From positions 1,054,001 to 1,118,000 of the forward strand of contig NC_070564.1 of NCBI RefSeq assembly GCF_026914185.1: a DNA stretch of 64,000 nt, in the 5' to 3' direction. Made by a program: the position numbers and the translations under genes. This stretch comes from Puccinia triticina (lineage: Eukaryota; Basidiomycota; Pucciniomycetes; Pucciniales; Pucciniaceae). A model generated the notes under the pieces. The model was not told the DNA's origin and searched no databases. It saw only the letters and a list, made by a program, of their open reading frames with translations. Positions 45,589 to 57,189 of the stretch are shown here, in pieces; the stretch's first letter is position 1; each line of letters starts with the position of its first letter.

Positions 45589-46316
45589 GTCCGATACCAA
45601 CCCTGACATCGCATGCGGATTATAACCATTCAACTTCACTCTTTTGAAGGCTTCGTATTTTACCTCATTTCGCTTTTACCTCATCCGCCACACGTGATTC
45701 GGTAACCCGGTTCCGTGTTGCCACTAGGATGGCTCACGTTGGGGGTTGAGACCATTTTTATTCCACTAGGTGACTTCCCGTTAAGATCTGAGGGCCTCCC
45801 AGCTGGCAGAAGTGAGCTCCAAAAGCTAGATTTCCCTGCAAAGATCAAGACTCTTTGGGTCTATATCCACAACTGCCTGGGTCCCAGATGTGACGGGAAG
45901 TTATCCAACTTGTCATTGCAATTTTTGCATCTGGTCAGGTTCTTCTGGAACCAAATATTTATATGAAGTTTTGTAAATTTCATGAAATTCTACTGATAAA
46001 ATCTGATAAAAATATGTAGCTTTGAAGCAACACTGAAACCAATACTGCACATAGATTGTATCATGGGAGATTGTATCATGGGGTTGTCTGCGAAGGTACA
46101 TGGTTAAAATTTAAAAACCAGTTTTGTTGGATTGCATGACCAATTCACATAGGGCAGAAAGGAATTTTATACACGCCTATAAATTGCAGATATGGTATCT
46201 GTAGTTGTCCAACTTGTCCAAGGGAACTGTCCTACTTCAACCCATCTGATTTCCTGCCTCCCTGGGCAGAGTGGTCAACACTTGGTACATTGCACCAACT
46301 GGAGGGTGGGACTTGC
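45589..46316. other. no gene seen
   Basis: AT-rich spacer. A direct repeat ATTGTATCATGGG occurs twice near 46056-46085. Confidence 0.4.
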
Positions 46317-46885
46317 CCGAATTAACTGAGTCCCTCTATTAAGGGAGGATACCGTGCTGCAGGAACCCTCTCTCTGATCAGGGAATTAGTTATAGGGACG
46401 CTTTTAGTAATTTACCATCACTCTCACACATTCATTCTTGACCATTTTTCCTGTTGTTTTTATTTCCATGACAGCCCAACCCAGTCCTATCTCTGTACCA
46501 TTTTCCCTTTTCCTCAACTCATTTCTTTGATCTACAATCACCTTTTTAACATTGAGAGTTTTGGCTTCTGCAAAGTGCACACTGCACACTGCAAGCTGTG
46601 TGATATAGAAGGAAGCAGACCCAATGAAAGTCACCGAAAAGGATGATAAATGTCACTTAAGGCCCCAAGAAAATTGTAGGAAGGTTCTCCAACATTTTGT
46701 GCAATTTTTCCCCCCAAAGCATAGCCTCTCAAGGAGAAATGGGGCCGTGAAAAGGATTGCAAAAGAGCATTTTCCTGTTTTTAATTGATCTCAGGTCGCA
46801 GGGCTGACATAACACGTCAGTCTCTCCTTCAGAAAGTCTCGGCAGGATGGCGCCCTCCAGTAACAGAGGGACTTGGCTAAGTTTG
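46317..46885. mobile_element. MULE-type non-autonomous element, diverged
   Basis: The left end CCGAATTAACTGAGTCCCTC and the inverted right end (complement CAAACTTAGCCAAGTCCCTC) belong to the same terminal family as the other MULEs here. Each is followed inward by the GC-rich hairpin. The flanking 9-mers do not match, so this is an older copy or the ends are imprecise. Confidence 0.55.
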
Positions 46886-47913
46886 TGTTCTACTGGGATG
46901 GCCATGATCCGATAGACGGTCCGACATGAATACATCCGCAGTGATCGGTCCTCTGAAAGCAAAGCCTTTCAGGGCCCAAAACCCAAACGTGTGACGAAAG
47001 GCCGTTGAATCAGCCTCAGGGACGGAGGCAGTGCTCACATACGGGGCAAGCTAGTTCCAAGTCGTGTATGATTATCTGGAGCTGTAATCTATACAACAGG
47101 TAGAAACCATTAATAATCCTCCAGAAATTGACGTCACGAGACGTCGCCATGAGTTTCTAACAGGTTTGAAGTAAAAAATACCCAGACATTCTGCGCGGTC
47201 AATGAGGGGGATCCCGCATGATATGGACAAAAGAATTCTGCCAATTTTCTCAAGTACGACAACCAAACAAGAAAGCGAAAGTGCTGGATCATAAATCGTT
47301 TAAGCAGCACAAGCCTCATGGGGCATTTGATGGATCATGGGTGGATGGCTACCTATTTATACAAGAAGTGAAGGCCGTGCCTCCAGTGAAAATGGGTTTG
47401 GCCTGGCCAAAGGCCCGCCAGGATTCACACCAGAAATTGAATTCACCGCTTGTGGGCAAACCTCCCTGTGAGATGGAGAACCTGCGTGGCCTTCAGAAAG
47501 GCTTTTAAGCTCGGGGAGGCTGACCGTCCAGGAGGGGCAATCACACCGCCCACTGGCTACTTGGCCAATGCCCGCCCCTCAGAAGAGGTACTGACTAAGT
47601 TCGTGAGTAACTGCCCTCAGAGGCACCCCGCCAGCCAACCAACCGTGGGATGACTGGCAGAAGTACCGCAAGCCGCAACCCGACAACGGTTGACCTTTTA
47701 CGTCAGGTTGTCAGCCCGAAGGAGCCGGAAGTGCTCTGGGATGTTATTTACTCCCATGGTACGCAGTCCCGTCTTTCCCCGCGCCACCAAATTTGCTCCC
47801 TAATATATATTCACCCCTATAAGCCTACATCAATACGATTCCCATCCACAGCCAGCTCATTCAGCAAAACAAACCGAATTATCCACCTCGCAGGACTCGG
47901 AGTACTCGCTACG
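46886..47913. other. spacer and promoter of the CFEM gene
   Basis: No confident gene. The last part (about 47800-47910) would hold the promoter and 5' UTR of the CFEM gene. A TATA-like AATATATATT is near 47802. Confidence 0.4.
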
Positions 47914-48389
47914 ATGCTTCCCAATACGCTGCGATTCACCACTCTACTCGGCTACAGCTTGTTGGTTTCCACCCTTGCGACTATCGAGCAAGACTTCAGT
48001 AGCCTACCGCAATGCTCTGTCCAGTGCCTGACAACATCTCTTGGGTCGAGCGGCTCCCCGTGTGCCCCGGTTCGTGATTATGGGCACTTTATTCATTTAT
48101 GGAATCAATAGACCTAACTGACCTGTACTTTGTTCTTCAGACCGACTTTGCCTGTCTTTGCAAGAACAAAAAATTTCTCGCCGCTAGTGATTCCTGCAAT
48201 AAATCCTCGTGCTCGGGTAAAGATGCAAAGGCTGCCAAAACCTGGGGAGAAAAGGTAAGTTCAAGGAGTTCCTCAACCACCTCTGTGTTGGTTTGACAAT
48301 TGTTATCAAAGTGTTTCCCTTGGCTCATGCCTATCTTCTCTCCTCGCTCAAGGCTTGTCAAGGAGTAGGTGTCAAGATTGCCGCATGAG
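47914..48389 (+). CDS. small secreted CFEM-domain protein
   Basis: Exons 47914-48069, 48141-48254 and 48354-48389 give 101 residues. A signal peptide (MLPNTLRFTTLLGYSLLVST, about 1-22) is followed directly by a CFEM domain with all eight cysteines in the usual order (PQC, VQC, SPC, FACLC, DSC, SSC, AC) and the conserved Asp before FACLC. CFEM proteins bind haem or act at the cell surface, and several are pathogen effectors. There is no GPI tail, so it is likely free in the apoplast. The ATG was chosen at the start of the signal peptide although an upstream in-frame ATG exists. The exon layout is the same as in the CFEM gene at 55395. Confidence 0.88.
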
Positions 48390-49970
48390 CAAACACTGCT
48401 GTGAAGAGTGTTGGCAATGATACAAATAGATTAGTGCCAGTAAGCCCACAAAGGCCTGCAAGTTGACTGAAAGTGCCTCAAGATTTCACTTGCTGCATGT
48501 ACAGACTACTGTAGATTCCAAGCTTTAATATCACTTTCTTGGAAAAAATACACTGTTGTAGGCCTCAGAGCAGGGTAAATAAAGTAAAGCACGTAAGATA
48601 GTAAAGCTCTACAAAATTCAAACGTAAAATAAAGCTCTGCCGCATAAAAGAAGATAACCCCACCACAAAAATACATGAAAACGTAAGAAAAACAACTGTA
48701 AAGCAAACACAAGACTTCTGCAAATCTCAACCGTAACACTGGTAAAGCCAGTCTGCAAAGTAGTCTCTGCTCCGTAATGTACAAAGTAAGATAAGCACAA
48801 AATTCAGCAAAGTAAAGTAAAGTTGTAAAGAAGATTCGGTGGGGAGTATGAGGCAGAATCCTCCCTCCCCCACCATATTTTTATAGAGAAAAGAAAGAGA
48901 CTAAAAGATATCCTCCACCTGCCTCCCACGCACACCATCCGCCAACTCTGTTCAAAAGTGCACACTTGTCATCTGCCAAGCGCTATACACATGCACACCC
49001 ATCATCCACCAAGCTCTGCTCTCATGCTAACTACTGCTGCTTGCCTTCACTTGCTTTTGAACTCCTCTCTCCCTAGCTTCCACACCCCTGTCTAGCCTAT
49101 CATTTCTGGATCCCACTTGCCACCTCTGCCCCAGCTACGCCCACTGATGTGGCCTGCTTTGGCTGCCACGGCTTACCCAAATCACCGCCTCCGCTAGACA
49201 GCCCGCGCTGGCCTGCTTAGTTTGAGTCCAGCTCCGCATGCTACCGCCTCACTGCCCTCGGTTGTGTGCTGCGCTTTGCTCCATTCCACACCGTCATTGA
49301 TCTGTGTTTTACGCACTCCACACTGATTGCTCCATGGAAACGTTTGACACGTGTGCCAGATTATATCACCACAACATAACTACCCATTGTTGGTAGTAGT
49401 AGATATGAGCAAAAGCCCCACCACCTCAAAACCATGTTCTGTTTGTGGGTTACTGCCTTAGAGAAATAGTGATTTACTCAATTCTGTGAATTTTTGGTGC
49501 ATCTTGGGGCTCCTGCACCAAGGTTTTGGTAGTTTTCCTTGGTAGGAAATCTACTAAATTGTACCCAAAGTAGCATACCCCTTTCTTGGGGTGTGCTAAT
49601 GCCATGCAGCTCACCATGTGCTTTCCAGAGGGTTTTCTGCCTGCTGTAGAATTTGGTGGGCTTTGTGCATCCAGCAAGAAGCTATAAGTTTTTCTTTTTT
49701 TTGTCATTTTTTGTAAAATTAAAATCCCAACTCCCAAACAGATGTGTCAGAATTTGTTTTCCAACTCCCAAAAATTCAAGGACCAATTTTGGTTGGGCTG
49801 GACATTAAAATCCAGTCTCTTCAACGTCTGCAACTTTTGGGAGTCAAAAATTTAATTTTTGGGAGTCAACTTTTCAAGACCCTAAAATTAATTGAAATAT
49901 ATAGATCTAGCTTTTTGGGCTCTAGATGACTTCTGGGAGTCTCCCAGACCACAACAGAAAGTCATTCAAT
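48390..49970. other. no gene; possible old LTR sequence
   Basis: 48570-48850 is rich in GTAAAG and GTAAAA motifs. A TGTTG at 48554 and a CAACA ending 49376 could be LTR ends, but the flanking bases do not match. A block with AATCCCAACTCCCAAA at 49722 is repeated in opposite orientation near 62405. Confidence 0.4.
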
Positions 49971-50152
49971 GGAGCACTTCCCGTCAATTTTGAATAGATC
50001 TGGAATTTCAGATTTCACAGGGAAATCTGGAATTTGGAACTGTGGATCACTTTGGGGATCTACGGGGGTCTAGCTTTCCCTGTGAAATCTGAAATCTGGC
50101 AGCTCCAGATCACTTCTGGCAGACCCTCAGATCTTGACACGAAGTTGATGAC
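49971..50152. mobile_element. hairpin MITE, copy 1 of a two-copy family
   Basis: GGAGCACTTCCCGTCAATTT at 49971 and the following 150 bp match the complement of 51300-51468. The core pairs with itself (GAATTTCAGATTTC, then GGGAAATC, against the second half). The right end is diverged, so the limit is approximate. Confidence 0.65.
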
Positions 50153-50473
50153 TCCTCTTTGAGTCTGGGAGCCTCGCAGGTCTCAATTTATTCCTGGAAT
50201 GATAGACTTTTTGTAGATTCCTCCCACCTAAAATTTCAATATGGGCACTCAAGAAGTGAAAAAATGTGTTGGGCTAGGAAGGGGACTTGTGAGACAGCAG
50301 GTGGGAGTTTGACGGGAGAACTCCGGTAGGGGGGGGGGAGAGGCTTAAGCTGAGTTCTGAGGAGCAGTGCGCGTGAGTAGCCCACGGACCTCCCTCTGTC
50401 TCACTCTTGTGAACCCCCCAGTCTGGCCCGTATCACGAGCTTGCGTGCTTGGACCTGGGTGACCTCCCCTAGC
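50153..50473. other. spacer, no gene
   Basis: Contains a G run near 50329-50340. Nothing else is recognised. Confidence 0.4.
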
Positions 50474-50834
50474 CTAGCTTAACTAAGCCTCTTGAACGGA
50501 GGGTCCGGGGGACCCCGCCCGGAGGGCTCTCCGCATGAGAGGCTCACACCTAATGTCTGAAGTCTGGCAGGGAAAGGAAGGATATTCAACCCCAAAACCA
50601 CTAAATAATTATTTAAAAATCAGCAAAATATGTACAAAAAAACCAAATGGACAGTTTCATTGGCAATGCTGATGCGCACCCTCACCCAAAAGTTTGAGCA
50701 AAAAGCTCCAAAACTGATTGAAGGAATCCGTTTTGAAGGTCAAAGGAATCCTGAAGGATTATACATTGCTCTGAAGATCCATTTTTGGATTTTCTGATAA
50801 TATGCACAATTGAGTTTCCTATCTGCAACACTTA

Positions 50835-51011
50835 TGGTGTTCAAAGTTGGTTTGCATATTTTTATGCATGCATAAATCATAAAATCATAAAAATATTTTG
50901 GTGAGGAAATTTTGTATTACATAATCAGACAGTCATGTCCCCTGCAAAAAAGATTTTATGATTTTATGATTTATGCATGCATAAAATTATGCAAACCAAC
51001 TTTGAACACCA
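50835..51011. mobile_element. Stowaway-like hairpin MITE, 177 bp
   Basis: TGGTGTTCAAAGTTGGTTTG at 50835 is exactly complementary to the right end (51011). TA flanks both sides. The inner arms share ATGCATGCATAAATCATAAA. The end sequence is related to the MITE at 28608-28764, so both belong to one family. It is nested in the 50474-51556 MULE. Confidence 0.83.
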
Positions 51012-51299
51012 TAACTACATGTGTAGGATCTGCGGGTTTGCGGATCCAGGATCCACCAGGCATGATGGTTGCGCATCCTTAGTTTACATTTCTTCATGTT
51101 TTTATTTCATTTTTAAAACATTAGTACGTGCAAATGGTTTGGATTGAGGAGATGAGACTGGTGCCAAATGAAAGCTGAGGTCCAGAAGTGTCTTTTGGCT
51201 CTGGGGCAGGTCCACAGGACCTGAGGGGGAGGCTGGCTGAGGCTTAATATTTTTCCTCCAGCCATTTGTGATTTCTTTCCCAGCCAAAATTTTGACATT

Positions 51300-51468
51300 G
51301 GAGGACTTCCGGTCGATCTGGAAAGTCAGATCTGAGCCGCCAGATTTCAGATTTCGCAGGGAAATCTAGGTCCCCGAAGATCCCCGAAGCAATCCAGAGT
51401 CCCAAATTCCAGATTTCCCTGCGAAATCTGAAATTCCAGATTTATTCAAAAATGACGGGAAGTCCTCC
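51300..51468. mobile_element. hairpin MITE, copy 2, ATT target duplication
   Basis: GGAGGACTTCC at 51300 and the complementary end at 51468 are flanked by ATT on both sides (51297-51299 and 51469-51471), suggesting a Harbinger-type 3-bp duplication. The interior is nearly palindromic. It is the reverse-orientation relative of 49971-50152. Confidence 0.78.
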
Positions 51469-51565
51469 ATTACGCGCAAGTCCCTCCCTGCGGGAGGGGC
51501 CGCTTCGCGGCCAGCCACAGCGAGCCTCCCACCAGGGGGGACTTGTGTTAAGTTAGTCCCCTAGC

Positions 51566-52285
51566 GGTCCGGTCACCGTCTAGGCAATTAGCAAAGTCCT
51601 ACCGGAGCCTTGCTTGGTAAGTTCACACTTCTGTACTTCGCAGCAGCGAGGGACTTGAATGTTCAAAGTGCCTGGGGGATCCCTGGGCACCACTAGTACA
51701 ATTGGGATGGCCCACGGTACATATTTTGTAAAACGTGACCAAGATTGTCTTGTTCCTAGCTTGATCAATTGTCGTTTGTCGTTTTCTCTCTCGTCCTGAC
51801 ATGGCCATGCCAGCCGGCCCAGCGCAACCGGACCCGTTGAAACTGTGGGACCCGCTCAGACGGTTGTGTCCTCGAGAGGCCGATGGCCCATCGGTTCATC
51901 CGCGCCGGCGCGCATGCATGCTAGTGACATGAGGTTGACAACCTGGCGCAAGTGGCCGTGGAGGTGGCTTGAGTACATGAGAGTACATGGATGATGGGAT
52001 GCACTATGGGCCAGTGGGCGTGGGTAGATACGCATTTGGCGGGGACGACGATGAGTACATAATACATAATACCAGCAGTTGCAGTTGCACAGGAAGAACG
52101 GGTTGTCCAAGCCGAGCCTAACGATCCGTAGTAATCATCCTTGTCCCTTCTGCTCTCTCTCGTCCAGACCCTTGATTCGGCACTCGTCGATCCTGAGCTT
52201 ATAGCGATAACCGCACCCCCTCATTCCCGCTGCCCCTCCTTTGACTCCACTCATTCACCCATCCTGCACTTTCTTCGCAATCCAA
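51566..52285. other. spacer and promoter of the GH16 gene
   Basis: A partial MULE-like hairpin remnant may lie at about 51594-51655 (AAGTCC...GGGACTT). The last 150 bp before 52286 would contain the GH16 promoter. Confidence 0.4.
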
Positions 52286-54350
52286 ATGTTTTCTCTTCTC
52301 ATGAACCCTCGTTCCAGGGCTTTGGCATCGACAGCAGTCTGGCTTCAATCATTCACTGCTCTCCTCGGCTTCCTCGCACCAGTCCTCGCAACAGGCCACG
52401 ATAATGGATTCACGCGACTTCACCGCCGGACCAGTGCGCCTCAAACCAGTATTTGGAGCCACTCCCAGACAATTTCTGGGTTCAATTTCTTTGACTCATG
52501 GGTCTTCATCAATCGCTGGGACGTGAGTTGTTTCTTTTGTCTTCTTGTTTTCCTCCAATATGCACTGACACTGGGAAATTATTTTTATCTCAACTTTTGC
52601 AGAATACCACTCACTCTGCCGCATAGTAATTTACATTCTGAATTCCCAAAATTGCATTTCTCACCGCTTCAACAAAATCTGACACAATTTTGTTATTTTC
52701 CAAAAACCCCAGTTATGTCAACAAAGAAGAGGCGCAAAAGCTATCCCTGGCCTACGTAGACGAAAACGCACGGGCCATTATTGCTGTCGATACCAAGAAA
52801 GACATTTCAAATGATACCATGCCTGCTGTTCTTCTTAATACGGCTACTGGGACTTACAAGTTCAATCGAACAGCGCTCAGGAGCAGTGTTCGATTGGAAT
52901 CCCTTGAGCGGTATGATCCAGGGACTTTGGTGATTGCTGATTTCCATCACACACCTTTTAGCGTTAGTTTTTCCTCGCAATTATCTTCCAAAAGCCCCCG
53001 CGATTTTTTTGCGCACAAGATGTACTGAACATTACATTGAATGTTGAGTTTCTTAGTGCGCCAGCTGGCCTGCTTGTAAGTGGCTGTAATTTTTTCATTT
53101 ATATATCGTGCTCAGCTCAGCTGAGTCAATTGGTTTGCATAATTACACAACAGTCTGGATGTATGGGGAAGACTGGCCTCGCAATGGAGAAGTTGATGTA
53201 GGTAACCACCCCACGACGAGTTTTGCCATTTCAATCGCTGATCTGTTATCCCTACCCGACTAGATCTTCGAAGGCTGGAATGACAACACCCGCGGAAGAG
53301 CAACACTGCACACATCGCCTGGGTAAGCATTACTCAAGCCTGTCAGTATGAATACTGTATTTATTTCCCCCACTTTTCAGTTGCTCGCATGACCCCACTG
53401 GTATTCAAACGGGCAAGGTACTTCAGGAGACGTGTGACTCGAGCGTCAACTACAACGTGAGCGCCGAACGAGAACGTCACAAGGCTTGACGGATAAACTA
53501 AAAAAAAATCATATTTGGCTTGGCCCAATCAACAGGCAGGATGCTCAGTTGAGGATCCCACCACCGATTTCTATGGCCCCAGTCTCAACAATAACGGCGG
53601 TGCGGTAAGCCATGATATTTTTCTTGACGAAATTAAAATAAGCATTCTTACTCATCATATCTCAATCCAGGTATTTGTCGTGATGTATACCATTTCAGAA
53701 ATTTCGGTGTGGAGATTGTCAGTGACACTTTTCATGTATGGCATCTCCGCTTACACTTTCTAATCTGTGATACATACATTTGATAGCCGGCGCCAAGACG
53801 TGCCTCAAGATATCATGAACAGCAAACCTACGCCCGAATCATGGCCTACTCCTACAGCCACTTGGAGAAGCGGGGCAAGTTGTGACATTGCCAAAAAATT
53901 CGGCCCTCAAAACCTCGTCATTAACATTGCACTGTGTACGTCAGACCCAACTCTGTTTTATGAATTGGTCAACCTTGTCTTTATACTTCCCCAACAGAAT
54001 ACCTAACCTCTCAACTTTTTGTTTATTTGGGTCGCTTTCGATGAAAAGGTGGAGACTCGGATTTGAATACTTACGCACAAGGGAAATGTCCCGGCAAATG
54101 TTATGATCATCTCTTGAAAGGGTCTAATTATAAAGACGTCTACTTTGCCATCAACTCGATCAAGATTTTTAAAGGTATGCCAAACGCCGTTTCAAAGGTG
54201 GCTCCCTCACCCGCCCCAGGCTCCAAGCCTGCTGCCGTGCTACCCCCCACAATCAAGCCAGTCGTGCCACCCCCCACAATCAAGCCAGTCGTGCCACCCC
54301 CCGTTGACAAGCCAGTCGTGCCAGTCGTGCCACCACCTGTACGCAACTAG
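52286..54350 (+). CDS. secreted GH16 beta-glucanase (laminarinase-type) with proline-rich tail
   Basis: It would hydrolyse or remodel beta-1,3(4)-glucan at the cell wall. Eleven exons: 52286-52522, 52603-52625, 52713-52962, 53057-53075, 53154-53197, 53264-53322, 53381-53456, 53536-53604, 53671-53717, 53787-53935 and 54049-54350, giving 424 residues in phase. Exons 2 (23 nt) and 4 (19 nt) are very short. A signal region covers residues 1-35. The catalytic signature NGEVDIFE gives Glu189, Asp191 and Glu194 (ExDxxE), preceded by CASWPAFWMYGEDWPRN. VFVVMYTISEISVWRF and the final YFAINSIKIF are typical of GH16. The C-terminal tail repeats PPTIKPVVP and has no anchor signal. The intron 9 donor was set at TT|GTCAGT to give VWRF. 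Confidence 0.9.
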
Positions 54351-55394
54351 TCGAGTAAAGCCAGTCGTTTCACCCCGGCCTCAGGCCATCTATTCTACCC
54401 TACGATTTGAAGTGAATCACCCCGGCTCCTGGCGAACCTCTCCCTAGCACTGGGTTAATCGGCTGTCAGGAAACTCAGGCAGCTCACGTCTCAAGGGCTC
54501 TCTTTTTAGTTTTTCTCAAGAACATTGATATTTGTGTAAATTTGAACATAATAGCGTAGTAGGAAGATGTTTCTCGTATCCAGACAGACTGATCCACAGA
54601 GAAGCAGCTACAGTATGGACGGAATGTAGTTAGATATGTCCCATTAGCAATCTCATGCTACTATTTTTTCATCTCTATCTGTTTACGTCTCGGATGAATG
54701 AAAACTGTACATAAATTATAACTCGAACAAGATTGGACGGAATAGATGATAGAATAGCCTCACACGCTCACGTGAATTGCATCCATGTACTTGGAATGTG
54801 TCCGGAGTTATCATTGAAATGCGAAAACGCACGTTTGGAATATACTTGAGCTGGACGCAATGGGGACCATTTGTATAGGGGCAATTCCTAATGATCACTT
54901 TGTGTTTAGATGCTGCATTTTGATTTCTGTGTCGATGTTGTTCCTTTTCCTGGCTTATACATAACTTAAGCTCAATCGGATCGATTGGGACGAGTAGGGC
55001 CGACGTGGCGCGGAGTCACGGCGCATTGATGGCAAAATTGACGGTGCAACAGCTCAGCCTGTAGATGGTGTCAGGGTGTCGGATCGCGCATTATTTGCTT
55101 CTGGAGCTTACAAGCAACATGTGATATGCAATGAGGTACCAGGTCCTCATACTATTACTAATTTGGAATCCACACACTTCCTTGCTCATTATGGTTTGAC
55201 TCTAAACAGCTTTCTCTGGACCAGCTATCCCAAATCCGTTTAAGACGAAGGGTTTTGGTGCCTGGCGTAAGACCACCGCTCGGAGTACAAAACATATCCA
55301 TCTGTCCCGCTTTTTGTCAGCCATCCAAAGCCCGCAATCCTCACGCTCAATTACCATCGTTCGTTGTCCATCCAATCAGTCGAGCGTAGCTATC
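54351..55394. other. intergenic, no gene seen
   Basis: GH16 3' UTR and promoter of the next gene. No ORF with recognisable content. Confidence 0.5.
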
Positions 55395-56114
55395 ATGATG
55401 ACCATCGCCAGCCTCTTCAAAGCCTCCTTCTTACTTGGCATCACTCTTTTAGCCACCGGTCCTGTTGCTAATGCACAGAGTGCCGCTCAAGTTTTCGAGA
55501 AGTTACCCGCTTGTGCTAAGCTTTGCATCGTCACGGCGTACTCCGCCATGAACAACGCATGTGCCCAGGTATGTCCAGTTGATCGTAATCTGCCAGTCAC
55601 TCCCGGTGTCTGACTCACATCTTACCTGCATCGGAATCAAAGACCGACGCGGCTTGCTTCTGCAAAAATACCGCGTTCGTAACTACCAGTGGTACATGCT
55701 ACGCCAACTCGTGCACAGGCGATGATCTAGCCACCGCGCGCGCCTGGGGACTCAACGTAAGTAGAGAAACATTGCTCAAAAATTCGGATCGTCCAGGACA
55801 AACAACCTGACGTTTCGGCTCCGATTTGCACAGAGTTGCGCCCAAGCAGGTGTTACCTTGCATCCGGCCAATTCTACTGCTCCGGCTTCTACCGGCGCTA
55901 GCGCTACCCCTTCGACCTCCTCTAGCTCCTCTACGAGCTCCACTGTGAGCTACCACCCCTCCTCTCTACTTTATCTCGTATCACTGATCTTAACTGCTTT
56001 TACCTTTCGTGCATTGAATAGCCCGCCGAAGGCGCGAAATCTTCCGCCAGCTCAGTTGCCTCTTCGTCCGGCTTGATTGCTTGCTCTCTATTGGCAATTG
56101 TCTCAACCCTGTAA
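55395..56114 (+). CDS. GPI-type CFEM-domain protein
   Basis: Exons 55395-55568, 55643-55756, 55834-55944 and 56022-56114 give 163 residues. A signal peptide ends near NAQS (about 27). The CFEM domain has eight cysteines (PAC, KLC, NAC, AACFC, GTC, NSC, SC) with the Asp of TDAACFC. A Ser/Thr/Ala-rich stretch follows, then a hydrophobic tail (LIACSLLAIVSTL) typical of a GPI-attachment signal. It is therefore probably a wall- or membrane-bound surface protein. The first three exons match the CFEM gene at 47914 in phase, and exon 2 is 114 nt in both, so the two are probably paralogues. Confidence 0.88.
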
Positions 56115-57189
56115 ATTCTTGTTCCGTTCACGCGTGCCTCCTGTTGTCACACACCCACAGTCATTACTTGGAATATCATATCATCATTATCACCATGCAA
56201 ACTCACACTTTTGTGTCGAGTCTAATCACTTTTCCTCCCAGCTTCATAACCCCCCCAATCAAATGGATAAAGCACCCCACGCGCAGCACTTGGGAAAAAA
56301 AGCTCATCATAAATGAGCTCAGCCCCTTTGAAGCAGCGTCAGAAGTCTTGTCCAGGGTAAATAATAGCGACTATGTATATGAGGCATTCATTGCTTGCTA
56401 TCGTAAAAGAAAAGATAAATTGTAGCGCCTGAGCTATACTGCAACGGAAGCAGCACGGTGGTTGCCTCCTTGAAGGGTCTCGGAATTGAAGGAGTAGAGT
56501 AAATGTTTCATGATCAGTGCCTGGGCCCCGTAACCCCGGGAGGAACTGATGTCAAGTTCCCTTTTCCCTGCATAGTGCTATTTCTAAACCACATCAACTA
56601 AGGCCCTGCTTGCGGGTCACAAGACCAAAGAAGATTTATAAATCTCAATGGGATTGCTACCATGCTTTGGTCATCTCAAGGACCATTCAAAACGGCCACT
56701 GTCATCTTGTGTGCACAGTGCTGTCTGTTTGCTCTGGCCACTCAAAATCAACCCCACCCCATCCCTTGAAAGGCCACACAGCCATGGCCTCACCCAGCTC
56801 AAAGCTAATTGATTTGTTGGGGTTGGCTAGTGGAGGCTGAGTAATGTCAACTCAATTTGGTTACTAGGTAAGAAAGGTCCAAGTGATGGGGACAAGATCC
56901 AGACTGGTCCAGGCAATCACACCACCCCCAAAGATTCACAAGACCCCATTTCCTGAGAAAACAGTTCTGCAGCCCTCAACAACAGCCCAGGAAATTTCTC
57001 CAAAATTGCACACACATACAGCTACAACTCGGCTAATGATGACAGAGGAGAGGGAAAAGACAAGGGTAAATTTATGACCAACAACAGGATGCTTTCTAGC
57101 GGCTTGGTTGCCTCACAGACGGGCAAGTACTCATCTTTTGTATTTGTCCTGGGCTTTATCAGCTGAACTGACTCTTTTGTTTGGGACTT
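56115..57189. other. spacer before the clathrin fragment
   Basis: No gene supported. Part of it may be unrecognised 5' sequence of the clathrin pseudogene. Confidence 0.4.

Larger units (their letters stand above)
50474..51556. mobile_element. MULE-type element, same family as 22032-22569
   Basis: The left end CTAGCTTAACTAAGCCTC and right end (complement CTAACTTAACACAAGTCC) are the same dissimilar pair as at 22032-22569, in reverse orientation. The 9-mer TCCCCTAGC flanks both sides (50465-50473 and 51557-51565). The interior contains two other MITEs (50835-51011 and 51300-51468), so its length of 1083 bp includes later insertions. No transposase is encoded. Confidence 0.92.

Noticed and set aside
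48554..49376. Possible LTR (TGTTG...CAACA)
   Set aside because: The flanking pentamers differ and no inner inverted repeat beyond five bases or retrotransposon sequence was found.
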